Assembly: GCF_013623835.1 (NCBI RefSeq)
Contig: NZ_JABKDE010000003.1
Span: 124,001 to 188,000, forward strand
Length of the DNA stretch: 64,000 nucleotides
Source of the DNA: Brevibacterium oceani
Lineage (GTDB): Bacteria > Actinomycetota > Actinomycetes > Actinomycetales > Brevibacteriaceae
Reading direction: 5' to 3'
In this document: one piece after another, positions 1 through 8,593 of the stretch
Position numbering within the stretch: the first letter of the stretch is position 1
Layout: each line of letters opens with the position of its first letter
The notes under the pieces: model-generated
Databases searched by the model: none
What the model was told of the DNA's origin: nothing
The model's input: the letters and a program-made list of their open reading frames with translations, nothing else
Translations under genes and position numbers: made by a program

Positions 1-443
1 TCGCCCTTGGGGTGACCGCCGATCTCGAGGGCGCGGTTGGTGATGACCTCGTTGGCGTTCATGTTCGTCGAGGTTCCGGCTCCGCCCTGGACGACGCCGA
101 CGGTGAACTGGTCATGGAGTCGGCCGGCCTTGATCTCCTCGCACGCGGAGTCGATGAGGTTGGCACGCTGTTCGTCGAGCGCTCCGATCTCGGCGTTCGC
201 CCGGGCCGCGGCCTGCTTGACGCAGGCGAAGGCGCGGATGAAGTCGGGATAGACATTGATCGGGCGGCGGGTGATCGGGAAGTTCTCGTTCGCCCGGGCC
301 GTGTGCACGCCCCAGTACGCGGTATCGGGGATCTCGAGGCTGCAGATCGAGTCGGTCTCGGTGCGGGTGGGAGCAGCCTGCGGGTTCTGGGCTGTCAGAG
401 GAATCGAAGCGGTCTGCGGTGAGGATGAAGTCGACTCAGTCAT
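1..443 (-). CDS. aspA: Aspartate ammonia-lyase, 5' part (runs off the left edge)
   Basis: The first 147 residues of a fumarase/aspartase superfamily enzyme are visible; the rest lies outside the window. The family deaminates L-aspartate to fumarate in the cytoplasm. After about 38 poorly conserved residues come WGVHTARANENFPI (about 44-57) and the hallmark TSTNMNANEV (124-133), which carries substrate-binding residues; the GVHT...ENFPI spacing favours aspartase over fumarase C. The ATG is preceded only by a weak GAAGAC ribosome site. It lies 50 bases downstream of the monooxygenase gene on the same strand, so co-transcription is possible. Fumarate produced here could join the same central pool as that of the class I hydratase near 32 kb. 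The family call is secure; the substrate is inferred from the N-terminal half only. Confidence 0.88.
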   Translation of the reverse strand, partial: MTESTSSSPQTASIPLTAQNPQAAPTRTETDSICSLEIPDTAYWGVHTARANENFPITRRPINVYPDFIRAFACVKQAAARANAEIGALDEQRANLIDSACEEIKAGRLHDQFTVGVVQGGAGTSTNMNANEVITNRALEIGGHPKG

Positions 444-493
444 AGTGTCTTCAGACTCTCACATTTCGATCGCCGACCGAAGGCGGACAACCC

Positions 494-1786
494 TCATGAC
501 ACAGCCTCGGCGAAGTCAGCTGCGTGAACCGGCGAGTAGTCGCGGTACATCCGCTGAATCCCGATCTGGTCGGCGAGGTACTTCGCGTCGTGCCACACTC
601 CCCAAATGAAGCTCGAGCCGCGCCGCGACAGCCAAGGCAGACCGAGGAAGTACATGCCGGGAACCGGGCTGACTCCGCGCTTCTGCACCGGGTAGCCGCG
701 TTCGTCGAGGACACCCTCGACGCTGAGCCAGGAGTAGTCGACTCCGAATCCGGTCGCCCAGATCACGGTCCGAATTCCTGCAGCGGCAAGGTCGAGTTCG
801 CGGATCGGGTCGCTGACGCACTCCGGGTCGGGACCGAGGATATGCGCTTCCGGTTCGGGCGGCAGGTCGAGCCCGTTGCGTTCGATGAATTCGTCGGCCT
901 CACGCAGCAGTGAGAGGTAGTTTTCGTCGCCTCGGGCGATGTTCGCCTGGAGGTCGGCGCCAATCTGCAGCTTGCCGTCGGCATAGGCATTCGCCCGGCC
1001 GAGCAGCGTGATTCCCGAGCTCGCGAGGTCGCGGAAGTCGACGGTGTGTCCGCCTTGAGCCCCGCTGACGGCGATCGTGACATGCTCCGCCCCGGCCGGC
1101 GGTGTGGCCATGTCCCACTTGCCGAGCACTCCGAGCCACCAGCAGAAGTCGCGATTGCGGTAGGCGCGCGGCGGCCTGTCGTGCGGACCGACGGCGAGGT
1201 GGACCGGCCGGCCCGAGCGCTGGATCTCGGCAGCGATCTGGACGCCAGAGGACCCGGCGCCGACGACGAGGACTCCGCCGTCGTCGAGCTGCTCGGGGTT
1301 CTTGTAGGAGTTCGAGTGGATCTGGGTCAGTCCCACCTCGGCGGGAATGATGTCGGGGATCCGCGGGGTCTGGAACGGACCCGTCGCGGCGACGACGTAG
1401 TCGGCGTCGATGATGCCGGCATCCGTGGTCACCCGGAAGCCGCGGGACCCTTCGTTCTCGGTCACCGAGGTGGCGCTGACCCCGGTGCGCACCGGCAGGT
1501 CCTTGTCATCGACGAGGGTCTGGAAGTAGTCGGCGACCTGCCCTTTGGTGGCGAATCCGTCGGCGTCGGTGTCGGCGAATTCCTGTGTGGGGAACCGGTC
1601 GTGCCAGGCCGGCCCGTTGGCGACGAGGGAGTCCCAGCGGCGAGAGCGCCAGGCTTCTGCGACGCGGTCCTTCTCGAGGACGATGTGGGCCACTCCCCGA
1701 TCGCTGAGATGTTCGCTCATCGCGATTCCGGCCTGGCCGCCGCCGATGACGACGACTTCGGTGGTTTCTGCGGCTGTGTTCGACAT
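494..1786 (-). CDS. Flavin-dependent monooxygenase (FMO/CzcO-like)
   Basis: A 430-residue NAD(P)H/FAD oxidoreductase. It has an N-terminal FAD Rossmann motif GGGQAG (15-20), the EAWRSRRWDSL stretch typical of flavin monooxygenases, ATGPFQTP (about 134-141), a second dinucleotide motif GAGSSG (176-181) for NADPH, and a C-terminal ATGF. The layout matches soluble bacterial FMO or Baeyer-Villiger-like enzymes that oxygenate N, S or carbonyl groups. I chose the ATG at 1786 because GGAAGG precedes it at good spacing and the glycine motif then starts near residue 15; longer frames add unconserved residues. It is separated from the LysR gene by 262 bases that hold a palindrome. The substrate cannot be read from the sequence. 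Confidence 0.85.
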   Translation of the reverse strand: MSNTAAETTEVVVIGGGQAGIAMSEHLSDRGVAHIVLEKDRVAEAWRSRRWDSLVANGPAWHDRFPTQEFADTDADGFATKGQVADYFQTLVDDKDLPVRTGVSATSVTENEGSRGFRVTTDAGIIDADYVVAATGPFQTPRIPDIIPAEVGLTQIHSNSYKNPEQLDDGGVLVVGAGSSGVQIAAEIQRSGRPVHLAVGPHDRPPRAYRNRDFCWWLGVLGKWDMATPPAGAEHVTIAVSGAQGGHTVDFRDLASSGITLLGRANAYADGKLQIGADLQANIARGDENYLSLLREADEFIERNGLDLPPEPEAHILGPDPECVSDPIRELDLAAAGIRTVIWATGFGVDYSWLSVEGVLDERGYPVQKRGVSPVPGMYFLGLPWLSRRGSSFIWGVWHDAKYLADQIGIQRMYRDYSPVHAADFAEAVS

Positions 1787-1919
1787 GGACACCCTTCCGT
1801 CGGTGCCGCGTTGGGACGGCACGTGCTTCGTTGCTGGTGGGCACAACTTCGTCGTTGCCCTGACGCCCTCCAGCAAACCGCAGGTGAGAGTGGCATTGCC
1901 AATAGTTCTTCACGGTCCA

Positions 1920-1942
1920 CTGCATCTTATGAATAGATGCAG
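1920..1942. promoter_or_regulatory. Palindrome upstream of the monooxygenase gene (candidate operator)
   Basis: CTGCATCT, 7 bases, AGATGCAG: perfect 8-bp arms in an AT-richer stretch, about 134 bases before the monooxygenase start and beyond the LysR 3' end. It could be a dimeric regulator site or a hairpin ending LysR transcription; it lacks a T-run. The cognate regulator is unknown. Confidence 0.4.
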
Positions 1943-2048
1943 TCCACAGAAGTCAATCACTTAGAGGTATCGAACACCGCACCTTTCGGTCCGTGAGGGA
2001 ATGCCATTTCCGCAGACCGCATATCACCCATCCGCGACGCCCGTCGCC

Positions 2049-2969
2049 TTACTCGGGAGCCACCTCGGCGAGGATCTCGCGGACGATCTCCGTCACTGCC
2101 GCGACCTTCGCCGTCCGCCCGGAACGGGCGAGAGTCGACACAGCCACGTGCAGGGTCGGCACGGGATCGGAGATCTCGAGGATCGTCGTCCGCTCCCCCG
2201 TATAGGTCTGCCGGATCCGCGGCCGCTGATTGAGAATGGAGAAGCCGAGGCCCATTGCCACCATCGACCGGACCGTCTCGTAGCTCGAGCTGCGGTAGCG
2301 CACATGCGGGGTGATCCCGGCCAGGCGCAACATGTTGAGGAAGTACTCGCGGCTGTCGGGCAGGTCGAGGAGGACGAACGAGTCGCCGGCGAGCTCCGCG
2401 AGCGAGATCTTCTTCCGCCGGGCCAGTCGGTGATCGGTGCCGACGATGACGTGCGGTCGGGCCTCGCCGACGATCTCGGCGCGGATACCGTCGGATTCGG
2501 TGAGATCGTAGTTGAGCGCGAGTTCGACCCGACCGCTGCGCAGCGCGTCGATGCTCTCCTCATGATCCCCTTCGACGACCTCGACGCTCAGCTCAGGATG
2601 GCGTTCGCCCAGTCGTTGGAGCAGCTGCGGCAGCAGGAAGGGCGCGATCGTCTGGAAGCAGGCGATGACGATGGTTCCGCGCACTTCGCGCTGTCCGGCC
2701 TGAATCGAGTCGACGGCGTCGGTGATCCGCCCGAAGATCTCCCGGGTCTCATGGAGCAGGCTCTCGCCGGCCGAGGTGAGGACGAGGCCCTTCGAGTGCT
2801 GGCGCACGAACAGCGGAGCACCGAGGGCCTTCTCCAGCTGGTTGATCGCCGTCGACACCGCCGACTGCGCGATGTGGAGTTCCTGGCTGGCCTCGGTCAT
2901 ATTGAGCGTCTTCGAGCATTCGGCGAAATACGACAGCTGGGTGAGCGTGATCGCGAATCTCTGCACCAT
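2049..2969 (-). CDS. LysR-family transcriptional regulator
   Basis: A 306-residue LysR protein of normal length. The N-terminal winged helix-turn-helix spans about 7-65 (LTQLSYFAECSKTLNMTEAS, then AQSAVSTAINQLEKALGAPLF), followed by a two-lobed effector-binding domain from about 92 (GTIVIACFQTIAPFLLPQLL). It is divergent from the RidA/DUF1028/amidohydrolase operon starting at 3101, with 131 bases between the two starts, the usual arrangement for a LysR activator and its target. A T-N11-A box lies in that gap at 2991-3005. It most likely senses the substrate or an intermediate of that operon; this is inference from position. Confidence 0.92.
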   Translation of the reverse strand: MVQRFAITLTQLSYFAECSKTLNMTEASQELHIAQSAVSTAINQLEKALGAPLFVRQHSKGLVLTSAGESLLHETREIFGRITDAVDSIQAGQREVRGTIVIACFQTIAPFLLPQLLQRLGERHPELSVEVVEGDHEESIDALRSGRVELALNYDLTESDGIRAEIVGEARPHVIVGTDHRLARRKKISLAELAGDSFVLLDLPDSREYFLNMLRLAGITPHVRYRSSSYETVRSMVAMGLGFSILNQRPRIRQTYTGERTTILEISDPVPTLHVAVSTLARSGRTAKVAAVTEIVREILAEVAPE

Positions 2970-2990
2970 TGCGGCCCCCTGCGACGAAGA

Positions 2991-3005
2991 ATCTGTTTTG
3001 TAGAT
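2991..3005. promoter_or_regulatory. Candidate LysR box (T-N11-A) between LysR and RidA genes
   Basis: ATCTGTTTTGTAGAT has inverted ATCT/AGAT ends and fits the T-N11-A rule for LysR sites. It sits about 22 bases upstream of the LysR start and 95 upstream of the RidA start, where autoregulation and divergent activation normally occur. The AT-rich stretch just after it (3012-3033) may hold the promoters. Confidence 0.42.
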
Positions 3006-3100
3006 GCTCTGACTAAATTATAACTATTTCACAGATGAATGGAATGTCTCGAGAATGGGTGGCAGACAACGACCGCTTCACTCGACGAGGAGACGCCGCC

Positions 3101-3571
3101 ATGGCAGAGCCGACGCACACACGACTGAGAATGTTCAACACCAAGGACACCTACCCGGAGCAGAACCTCGACAACGATCTGTGCCAGGCCGTGGTCGCCG
3201 GCGGCGTCGTCTACCTGCGTGGGCAGATCGGCCAGGACCTCGAGACCCGGGAGTCGGTGGGCATCGGCGATGTCACCGCCCAGGCGGAGAAGGCGATGGC
3301 GAACATCGCGATGCTCCTCGAGGAGGCCGGCAGCAGTCTGGCCGACATCGTCAAGGTCACCGTCTACATCATCGATCCCCGTTACCGCGAGGACGTCTAC
3401 CGGACCATGGGCAAGTGGCTGAAGGGCGTCTTCCCCGTCTCGACGGGCATCGTCGTCCAGGCCCTGGCGCGCCCCGAGTGGCTCGTCGAGATCGACGCCA
3501 CCGCCGTCATCAGCGAGAACTCCGCTACGAACACCGGCACCGAGGCGGGACGGTCCGAGGTGGCCCAGTGA
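3101..3571 (+). CDS. RidA/YjgF/YER057c-family protein
   Basis: A 156-residue RidA-fold protein. Family members hydrolyse reactive enamine/imine intermediates or act as pathway-specific deaminases. The core YLRGQIGQDLETRE, QAEKAMANIAMLLEEAGSS, DIVKVTVYIIDPRYR and ARPEWLVEIDATAVI are in family order, with the conserved Arg in a VQALARPEW stretch. The ATG at 3101 follows GAGGAGACGCCGCC, a plausible ribosome site; an earlier ATG would add unconserved residues. Its stop overlaps the GTG of the DUF1028 gene, so the two are translationally coupled. As first gene of the operon it probably clears an enamine or imine made during breakdown of an amide-containing substrate (inference). Confidence 0.88.
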   Translation: MAEPTHTRLRMFNTKDTYPEQNLDNDLCQAVVAGGVVYLRGQIGQDLETRESVGIGDVTAQAEKAMANIAMLLEEAGSSLADIVKVTVYIIDPRYREDVYRTMGKWLKGVFPVSTGIVVQALARPEWLVEIDATAVISENSATNTGTEAGRSEVAQ

Positions 3572-4251
3572 CCTTCTCGCTCCTCCTCCACGACCCCGAG
3601 ACCGGGGAGTTCGGCTCCGCGATCTCCTCATCCTCGCCGGCCGTCGCCGCACGCTGCATCAGCCTGGCCGACGGGGTCGGCGGGGTGAACTCCCAGAACA
3701 TCACCGACCCGCGGCTCGGCCCGGCCATCATCGACGAGATGAGCTCCGGCAAGGACGCACAGTCGGCACTCGATGCGGTCGTCGCCGCTGCCGATCCCAC
3801 CGCGATCGACTTTCGGCAGCTGCTCGTCATCGACGCCGCCGGGAACACCGCCGCACACTCGGGCGCGCAGGCGCTCGGCGTCTTCGGTGCCCGCACCGAG
3901 ACCAACGCAGTGGCCGGAGGAAACATGCTCGCCGACCTGACAGTCCTCGACGCCTTCGTCGAGACCGCACTGTCTGCCACCGGTCGTCTCGAAGAACGCC
4001 TCTTCGCGGCCTTCGAGGCAGCGATGGCCGCCGGCGGGGAGGCCGGCCCCGTCCACTCGGCGGGCCTGTCCGTGGTCAACGGCTCCGGGTGGAGGGTCAC
4101 CGATCTGCGTGTCGACTGGGCCGATGAGGATCCGATCGGGCAGCTCGGCCGCCTGCTGGAGATCTGGATGCCGCAGCGCGACGACTACATCACGCGCGGC
4201 CTCGATCCGGCCGCCTCACCGTCGTACGGCGTGCCCGGTGACGATCGATGA
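3568..4251 (+). CDS. DUF1028 family, predicted Ntn-hydrolase
   Basis: A 227-residue DUF1028 protein; the family is predicted to share the Ntn-hydrolase fold. The start is a GTG overlapping the RidA stop (GTGA). After removal of the initiator Met the chain would begin Thr-Phe-Ser, which puts a Thr at the N-terminus where Ntn-hydrolases keep their nucleophile. The GEFGSAISSSSPAVAARC and GGVNSQNITDPRLGPAIID stretches match the family. The gene overlaps the following amidohydrolase by 4 bases (ATGA). Together with that M20 enzyme it may cleave successive amide bonds of one compound. The reaction is not known from sequence. Confidence 0.85.
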   Translation: MTFSLLLHDPETGEFGSAISSSSPAVAARCISLADGVGGVNSQNITDPRLGPAIIDEMSSGKDAQSALDAVVAAADPTAIDFRQLLVIDAAGNTAAHSGAQALGVFGARTETNAVAGGNMLADLTVLDAFVETALSATGRLEERLFAAFEAAMAAGGEAGPVHSAGLSVVNGSGWRVTDLRVDWADEDPIGQLGRLLEIWMPQRDDYITRGLDPAASPSYGVPGDDR

Positions 4252-5381
4252 CCAGCGCACTCAAGGACCGCATCGCCGCCCGGGTCGCCGAGACGGCACC
4301 GAAGCTCATCGAGCTGTCGAACTCCCTCCACGACGATCCCGAGCTCGGCTGGCAGGAGTTCCGCTCCTCGGCCGCCGTCGCCGGTGTCCTCGCCGAGCAC
4401 GGCTTCACCGTCGAACGCCCCTATCTCGACCTCGACACCGCCTTCCGCGCGACGTTCGGCTCGGGTCGGTTCACCATCGGATTCCTTGCCGAATACGATG
4501 CCCTGCCCGGCCTCGGCCACGCCTGCGGCCACAACCTCATCTCCGCCATGAGCGTCGGCGGGGCGATCGGCCTCGCCGCGGTCGCTGACGAGCTCGGCAT
4601 CACCGTCGAGGTCATCGGCACCCCAGCCGAAGAGGGAGGCGGGGGCAAGATCGAGCTGCTCGACCGCGGCGCCTTCACCGAACTCGACTTCGCCCTCATG
4701 GCCCACCCCGCGCCCGTCGATGTCGCCGAAGCCGAACCTTTCGCCGTCACCCATTGGCACGTGAAGTACACGGGCCGGGCCGCCCATGCCGCCGCCTATC
4801 CCGAGCGCGGCGTCAATGCCAATGACGCTTTCCTCATCGCCCAGGTGGCCCTCGGTCTGCTGCGCCAGCAGCTGCCGAAGACCGTGCGTGTCCACGGGGT
4901 GATGACCAACGGCGGCGAAGCCCCCAATGCGATCCCCGCGAAGACCGAGGGTCGCTGGTACGTCCGCGCCGAATCGACGGACGAACTGCTCGCACTCGAG
5001 CAGAAGGTCATCAACTGCTTCGAGGCCGGGGCCCTGGCCACCGGGGCCGAACTGAGGATCACCCCGGAGAGCCGCCGGTATTCGGAGATGCGCACCGACG
5101 AGACCGCGCTCGACTTCTACCGTTCCAATGCGACGGCGCTGGGGAGAGACTTCGACGTCGACCCGATCGCCGCCACGATGAACCGTGCGTCGACGGACAT
5201 GGGCAATGTCTCCCAGATCGTCGACGCGATCCACCCCTACATCGGCGTGGGCGGCGAGGCGAGCAATCATCAGGCGGCCTTCGCCGAATCGTGCATCGGA
5301 GACCTGGCCGAACACACACTCATCGACGGTGCCACAGCATTGGCGTGGACCGCAGCAGATGTGAGCGTCCAACGGGCCTGA
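4248..5381 (+). CDS. M20-family metal-dependent amidohydrolase
   Basis: A 377-residue cytoplasmic M20 peptidase/amidohydrolase, close to the aminobenzoyl-glutamate hydrolase/ACY1L2-like branch. Metal-site motifs are AEYDALP (81-87), GHACGHN (90-96), TPAEE (125-129) and MAHPAP; GGEASNHQ near the C-terminus belongs to the catalytic domain. A lid/dimerisation domain is expected at about 180-290. It starts inside the stop of the DUF1028 gene, so RidA, DUF1028 and this gene form a tightly coupled trio. It probably hydrolyses an N-acyl or amide bond in the imported substrate. It is not a secreted peptidase, since there is no signal peptide. Confidence 0.87.
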   Translation: MTSALKDRIAARVAETAPKLIELSNSLHDDPELGWQEFRSSAAVAGVLAEHGFTVERPYLDLDTAFRATFGSGRFTIGFLAEYDALPGLGHACGHNLISAMSVGGAIGLAAVADELGITVEVIGTPAEEGGGGKIELLDRGAFTELDFALMAHPAPVDVAEAEPFAVTHWHVKYTGRAAHAAAYPERGVNANDAFLIAQVALGLLRQQLPKTVRVHGVMTNGGEAPNAIPAKTEGRWYVRAESTDELLALEQKVINCFEAGALATGAELRITPESRRYSEMRTDETALDFYRSNATALGRDFDVDPIAATMNRASTDMGNVSQIVDAIHPYIGVGGEASNHQAAFAESCIGDLAEHTLIDGATALAWTAADVSVQRA

Positions 5382-5506
5382 GCGAGCGACACACCAGCTC
5401 GGCGAACCGACAGCAGCCGCCCGCATGCACCGAGCTGGTGTCGGCACACCGAGCCGAAGCCGCCGGCGCAACGGTGGCGACAACGAATCCGAAGGAGGAC
5501 TCGAAT

Positions 5507-6910
5507 ATGTCAGGTGACACACAGGCCGCCGCGGGGCTGGCCCATCAGAAAGGTCTGCGCAAGAGCGTGATCGCCGGATCGATCGGTGTTCTCGTGCACT
5601 GGTTCGACTGGGCGGTCTATGCCTACATGGCCACGACGATCGCGGCGATCTTCTTCCCCGACGAGGACAGCACCGCGGGACTGCTCGCCACCTTCGCGGT
5701 CTTCGCCGTGTCATTCCTCGTCCGCCCGATCGGTGCGGTCATCTTCGGCCGACTCGGCGACAAGCTCGGCCGCAAGCACACCCTGTCTCTGGTCATCCTC
5801 GCCATGGCCCTATCGACGCTCGTCCTCGGTGTGCTCCCGACCTACGGAACGATCGGCGTGCTCGCTCCGATCCTCCTCATCGTCACCCGCATCGTCCAGG
5901 GCCTGGCCGCCGGTGGCGAATTCGGCAGCGCGGCGGCCTTCCTCGGCGAGTTCTCACCGCCGAAGCGCCGCGGCTTCGGCTGCAGCTGGCTCGAGGTCGG
6001 CTCGCTGGCCGGATTCCTCCTCGCCTCCTTCGTCGTCTTCCTCCTCAACCAAGCGCTCACACCCGACCAGGTCAGCGCCTGGGGATGGAGGATCCCGTTC
6101 CTCATCACCGTGCCACTGGGCTTCATCGGCCTCTACATCCGCCGGAAGATCGAGGACACCCCGGAGTTCGAGGCCCTGCAGAAGATGGAGACCGTCTCCG
6201 AGGCACCGCTGCGTGAGGTGTTCAAGCGCAATCCCAAGCAGTTCCTCCAGACCTGCGGCATGGAGACGTTCATGAACGTCACCTTCTACGTCGTCCTCGT
6301 CTACCTGCTCACCTACCTGGAGACAGCGGTCGGCATCGAACCCGGCCGGGCGGCGCTGCTGTCGACTCTGGCTTCGGCGCTCGGACTCATCATCGTCCCT
6401 CTGGCGGGCCTCGCCTCGGACAGGTTCGGACGCAAGCCCGTGCTCATGACTGCGGCCATCGCGCTCACCGTGCTCTCGGTTCCGCTGTTCCTCCTCATGG
6501 GCGCCGACTACCCCTGGGCCTCTTTCGTCTCGACGTTCGGCCTGGCGTTCATCCTCGCGATCATCCTCGGCACTCACGCCGCCACCGTCGTCGAGCTCTT
6601 CCCGACCCGCACGAGGCAGACTGGTCTGTCCATCGCCTACGCCCTGACGGCCGCACTCTTCGCCGGCACGGCGCCGTACATCCTCACCTGGCTCATCGAT
6701 TCCACCGGCAGCACCCTGAGCCCGGGGTGGTTCCTCGCCGTCGTCGGTGTCATCGGCATCGTCACCGTCGCCTCGCTGCCCGAGACCCGCGGCATCGACC
6801 TGCTGCGCTCCGACGACCTCGAGGAGTCATCGGCCTCCCCCGTCGCCGAGGCGGCAGCGCCGGCCGAAGGCCCCAGCCCCTCGCCCGTCGAACCCTCCGG
6901 CGACCGCTGA
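5507..6910 (+). CDS. MFS transporter, metabolite:H+ symporter (MHS) type
   Basis: A 467-residue major facilitator with about 12 membrane segments. RPIGAVIFGRLGDKLGRK is the motif between TM2 and TM3; VQGLAAGGEFGSAAAFLGE is typical of the MHS subfamily (ProP, ShiA, KgtP types) that imports organic acids and zwitterions. The ATG at 5507 has a very strong site (GAAGGAGG). It lies 125 bases after the amidohydrolase and 51 before the aldehyde dehydrogenase on the same strand, so it is the likely uptake system for the operon substrate. The C-terminal tail is rich in Ala, Pro and Glu and cytoplasmic. Substrate unknown. Confidence 0.88.
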   Translation: MSGDTQAAAGLAHQKGLRKSVIAGSIGVLVHWFDWAVYAYMATTIAAIFFPDEDSTAGLLATFAVFAVSFLVRPIGAVIFGRLGDKLGRKHTLSLVILAMALSTLVLGVLPTYGTIGVLAPILLIVTRIVQGLAAGGEFGSAAAFLGEFSPPKRRGFGCSWLEVGSLAGFLLASFVVFLLNQALTPDQVSAWGWRIPFLITVPLGFIGLYIRRKIEDTPEFEALQKMETVSEAPLREVFKRNPKQFLQTCGMETFMNVTFYVVLVYLLTYLETAVGIEPGRAALLSTLASALGLIIVPLAGLASDRFGRKPVLMTAAIALTVLSVPLFLLMGADYPWASFVSTFGLAFILAIILGTHAATVVELFPTRTRQTGLSIAYALTAALFAGTAPYILTWLIDSTGSTLSPGWFLAVVGVIGIVTVASLPETRGIDLLRSDDLEESSASPVAEAAAPAEGPSPSPVEPSGDR

Positions 6911-6961
6911 CCGCTGTCACTGCCCACTCGCTTCCCGCACCACACTCGAAGGAGACCTTCC

Positions 6962-8482
6962 ATGACCGCGACCCTGACCGACACCACGACCCGACCGGCG
7001 ACCCTGGCCGAGTGGCAGGCCGCAGCAGCGGCTCTGAGCATCGACGGACGCCCAGTCATCAACGGGCAACGGGTCGATGCACGCTCGGGGCAGACTCATC
7101 CGAAGACGAACCCCGCCACCGGTGAGGTGATCTCGCAGCTCCACCTCGGTGACGGATCCGATGTCGATGCTGCGGTGGCGAGCGCTCGCGCCGCGTTCGA
7201 TGGCGGCGAGTGGTCGCGCGCCTCGGCGACCCATCGACGTGAGGTGCTGCTGCGCCTGGCCGATCTCATCGAAGCGCGGTCGGACGAATTCGCCCTCCTC
7301 GACACGCTCGACATGGGCAAGCCGATCGGTGAGTCCTCGACGATCGACGCCCCGGGGGCCGCGGCCCTGTTCCGCTTCTACGGTGAGACGATCGAGAAGC
7401 TCAGCGACGAGATTCCCGTGACCCCGGCGGGGTCGACGGCGCTCGTCACCCGCGAACCGTTGGGCGTCATCGGGGTCATCGTTCCGTGGAACTATCCGCT
7501 GGAGATCGCGACGTGGAAGATCGCGCCCGCCCTGGCGGCCGGCAATGCACTGGTCGTCAAACCGCCGGTCGAGGCCTCGCATTCGGTCCTGCTGCTGGCC
7601 GAGATCGCTGCCGAGGCGGGGCTGCCCGCGGGCATCCTCAACGTCGTTCCCGGTCGCGGGTCTGTCGTCGGTACGGCACTGGCCCGGCACATGGACGTCG
7701 ACATGCTCGGCTTCACCGGGTCCACCGAGGTCGCCAAGCAGCTCCAGGTCTACGCCGGGGAGTCCAATATGAAGCGTTTGGCACTCGAGGCCGGAGGCAA
7801 GAGCGCGAACGTCATCTTCGCCGACACCGATGACCTCGCTGCCGCGGCTCGGAAGGCGGCGTTCGGCATCTTCTACAACCAGGGAGAGGTCTGCTCGGCC
7901 ACCTCCCGGATCTTCGTCGAACGCCCCGTGTACGAGGAGTTCGTCCATCTGCTCGAGGACGCGGCAGAGGACTTCCAGCCCGGGGATCCGCTCGATCCCG
8001 AGAGCGCGATCGGCTGCCTCGTGTCCGAGAAGCACGCCGATGAGGTGTGGGAATGCATCGAACAGGCTCGCGCGGACGGCACCATCGTCCAGGGCGGCAA
8101 CCGCCCGGAGATCAACGGCCGCCGTACCTTCATCGACCCGACGATCGTCACCGACCTGCCTGCCGATCACCGCCTGCACAGCCACGAGATCTTCGGACCG
8201 GTCGCCCTCGTCACCCCCTTCGACACCGAGGAGGAGGCGATCGCGAAAGCCAACGAAACGCCCTACGGTCTGGCCGCGGCCCTGTGGACGGGCAGCATGG
8301 CCCGGGCCCATCGGGTCTCCGCGCGCCTGGTCGCCGGCACTGTCTCGGTCAACACCGTCGACGCCCTGGGCTTCACCACGCCCTTCGGCGGATTCAAGCA
8401 GTCCGGCTTCGGCCGCGACCTCTCCGTCCACGCCCTGGAGAACTACTCGGACTTCAAGACGACCTGGCTGCAGTGGGGGTGA
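6962..8482 (+). CDS. NAD(P)-dependent aldehyde dehydrogenase
   Basis: A 506-residue enzyme that oxidises an aldehyde to its acid. It has the cofactor motif WNYP (176-179), FTGSTEVAKQ (251-260), catalytic Glu276 in LEAGGK and nucleophile Cys311 in GEVCSA, then EIFGPVALV and a TPFGGFKQSG C-terminal motif. The sequence is closest in style to gamma-aminobutyraldehyde or betaine aldehyde dehydrogenases. The ATG at 6962 follows AAGGAGACCTTCC. As last gene of the 3.1-8.5 kb operon it would oxidise an aldehyde released after amide cleavage, which suggests an amino-aldehyde or amino-alcohol derived substrate (inference). Confidence 0.92.
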   Translation: MTATLTDTTTRPATLAEWQAAAAALSIDGRPVINGQRVDARSGQTHPKTNPATGEVISQLHLGDGSDVDAAVASARAAFDGGEWSRASATHRREVLLRLADLIEARSDEFALLDTLDMGKPIGESSTIDAPGAAALFRFYGETIEKLSDEIPVTPAGSTALVTREPLGVIGVIVPWNYPLEIATWKIAPALAAGNALVVKPPVEASHSVLLLAEIAAEAGLPAGILNVVPGRGSVVGTALARHMDVDMLGFTGSTEVAKQLQVYAGESNMKRLALEAGGKSANVIFADTDDLAAAARKAAFGIFYNQGEVCSATSRIFVERPVYEEFVHLLEDAAEDFQPGDPLDPESAIGCLVSEKHADEVWECIEQARADGTIVQGGNRPEINGRRTFIDPTIVTDLPADHRLHSHEIFGPVALVTPFDTEEEAIAKANETPYGLAAALWTGSMARAHRVSARLVAGTVSVNTVDALGFTTPFGGFKQSGFGRDLSVHALENYSDFKTTWLQWG

Positions 8483-8593
8483 AGCACCATTTGGCCCTTC
8501 GTGTCTCATCTTTCGCGAATACGGGAAAGGTGCAACGCGGTCAGACAGCTCCATACGCAATCTCAATAGAGACCACAAAGAAGTGAGCAGAAA

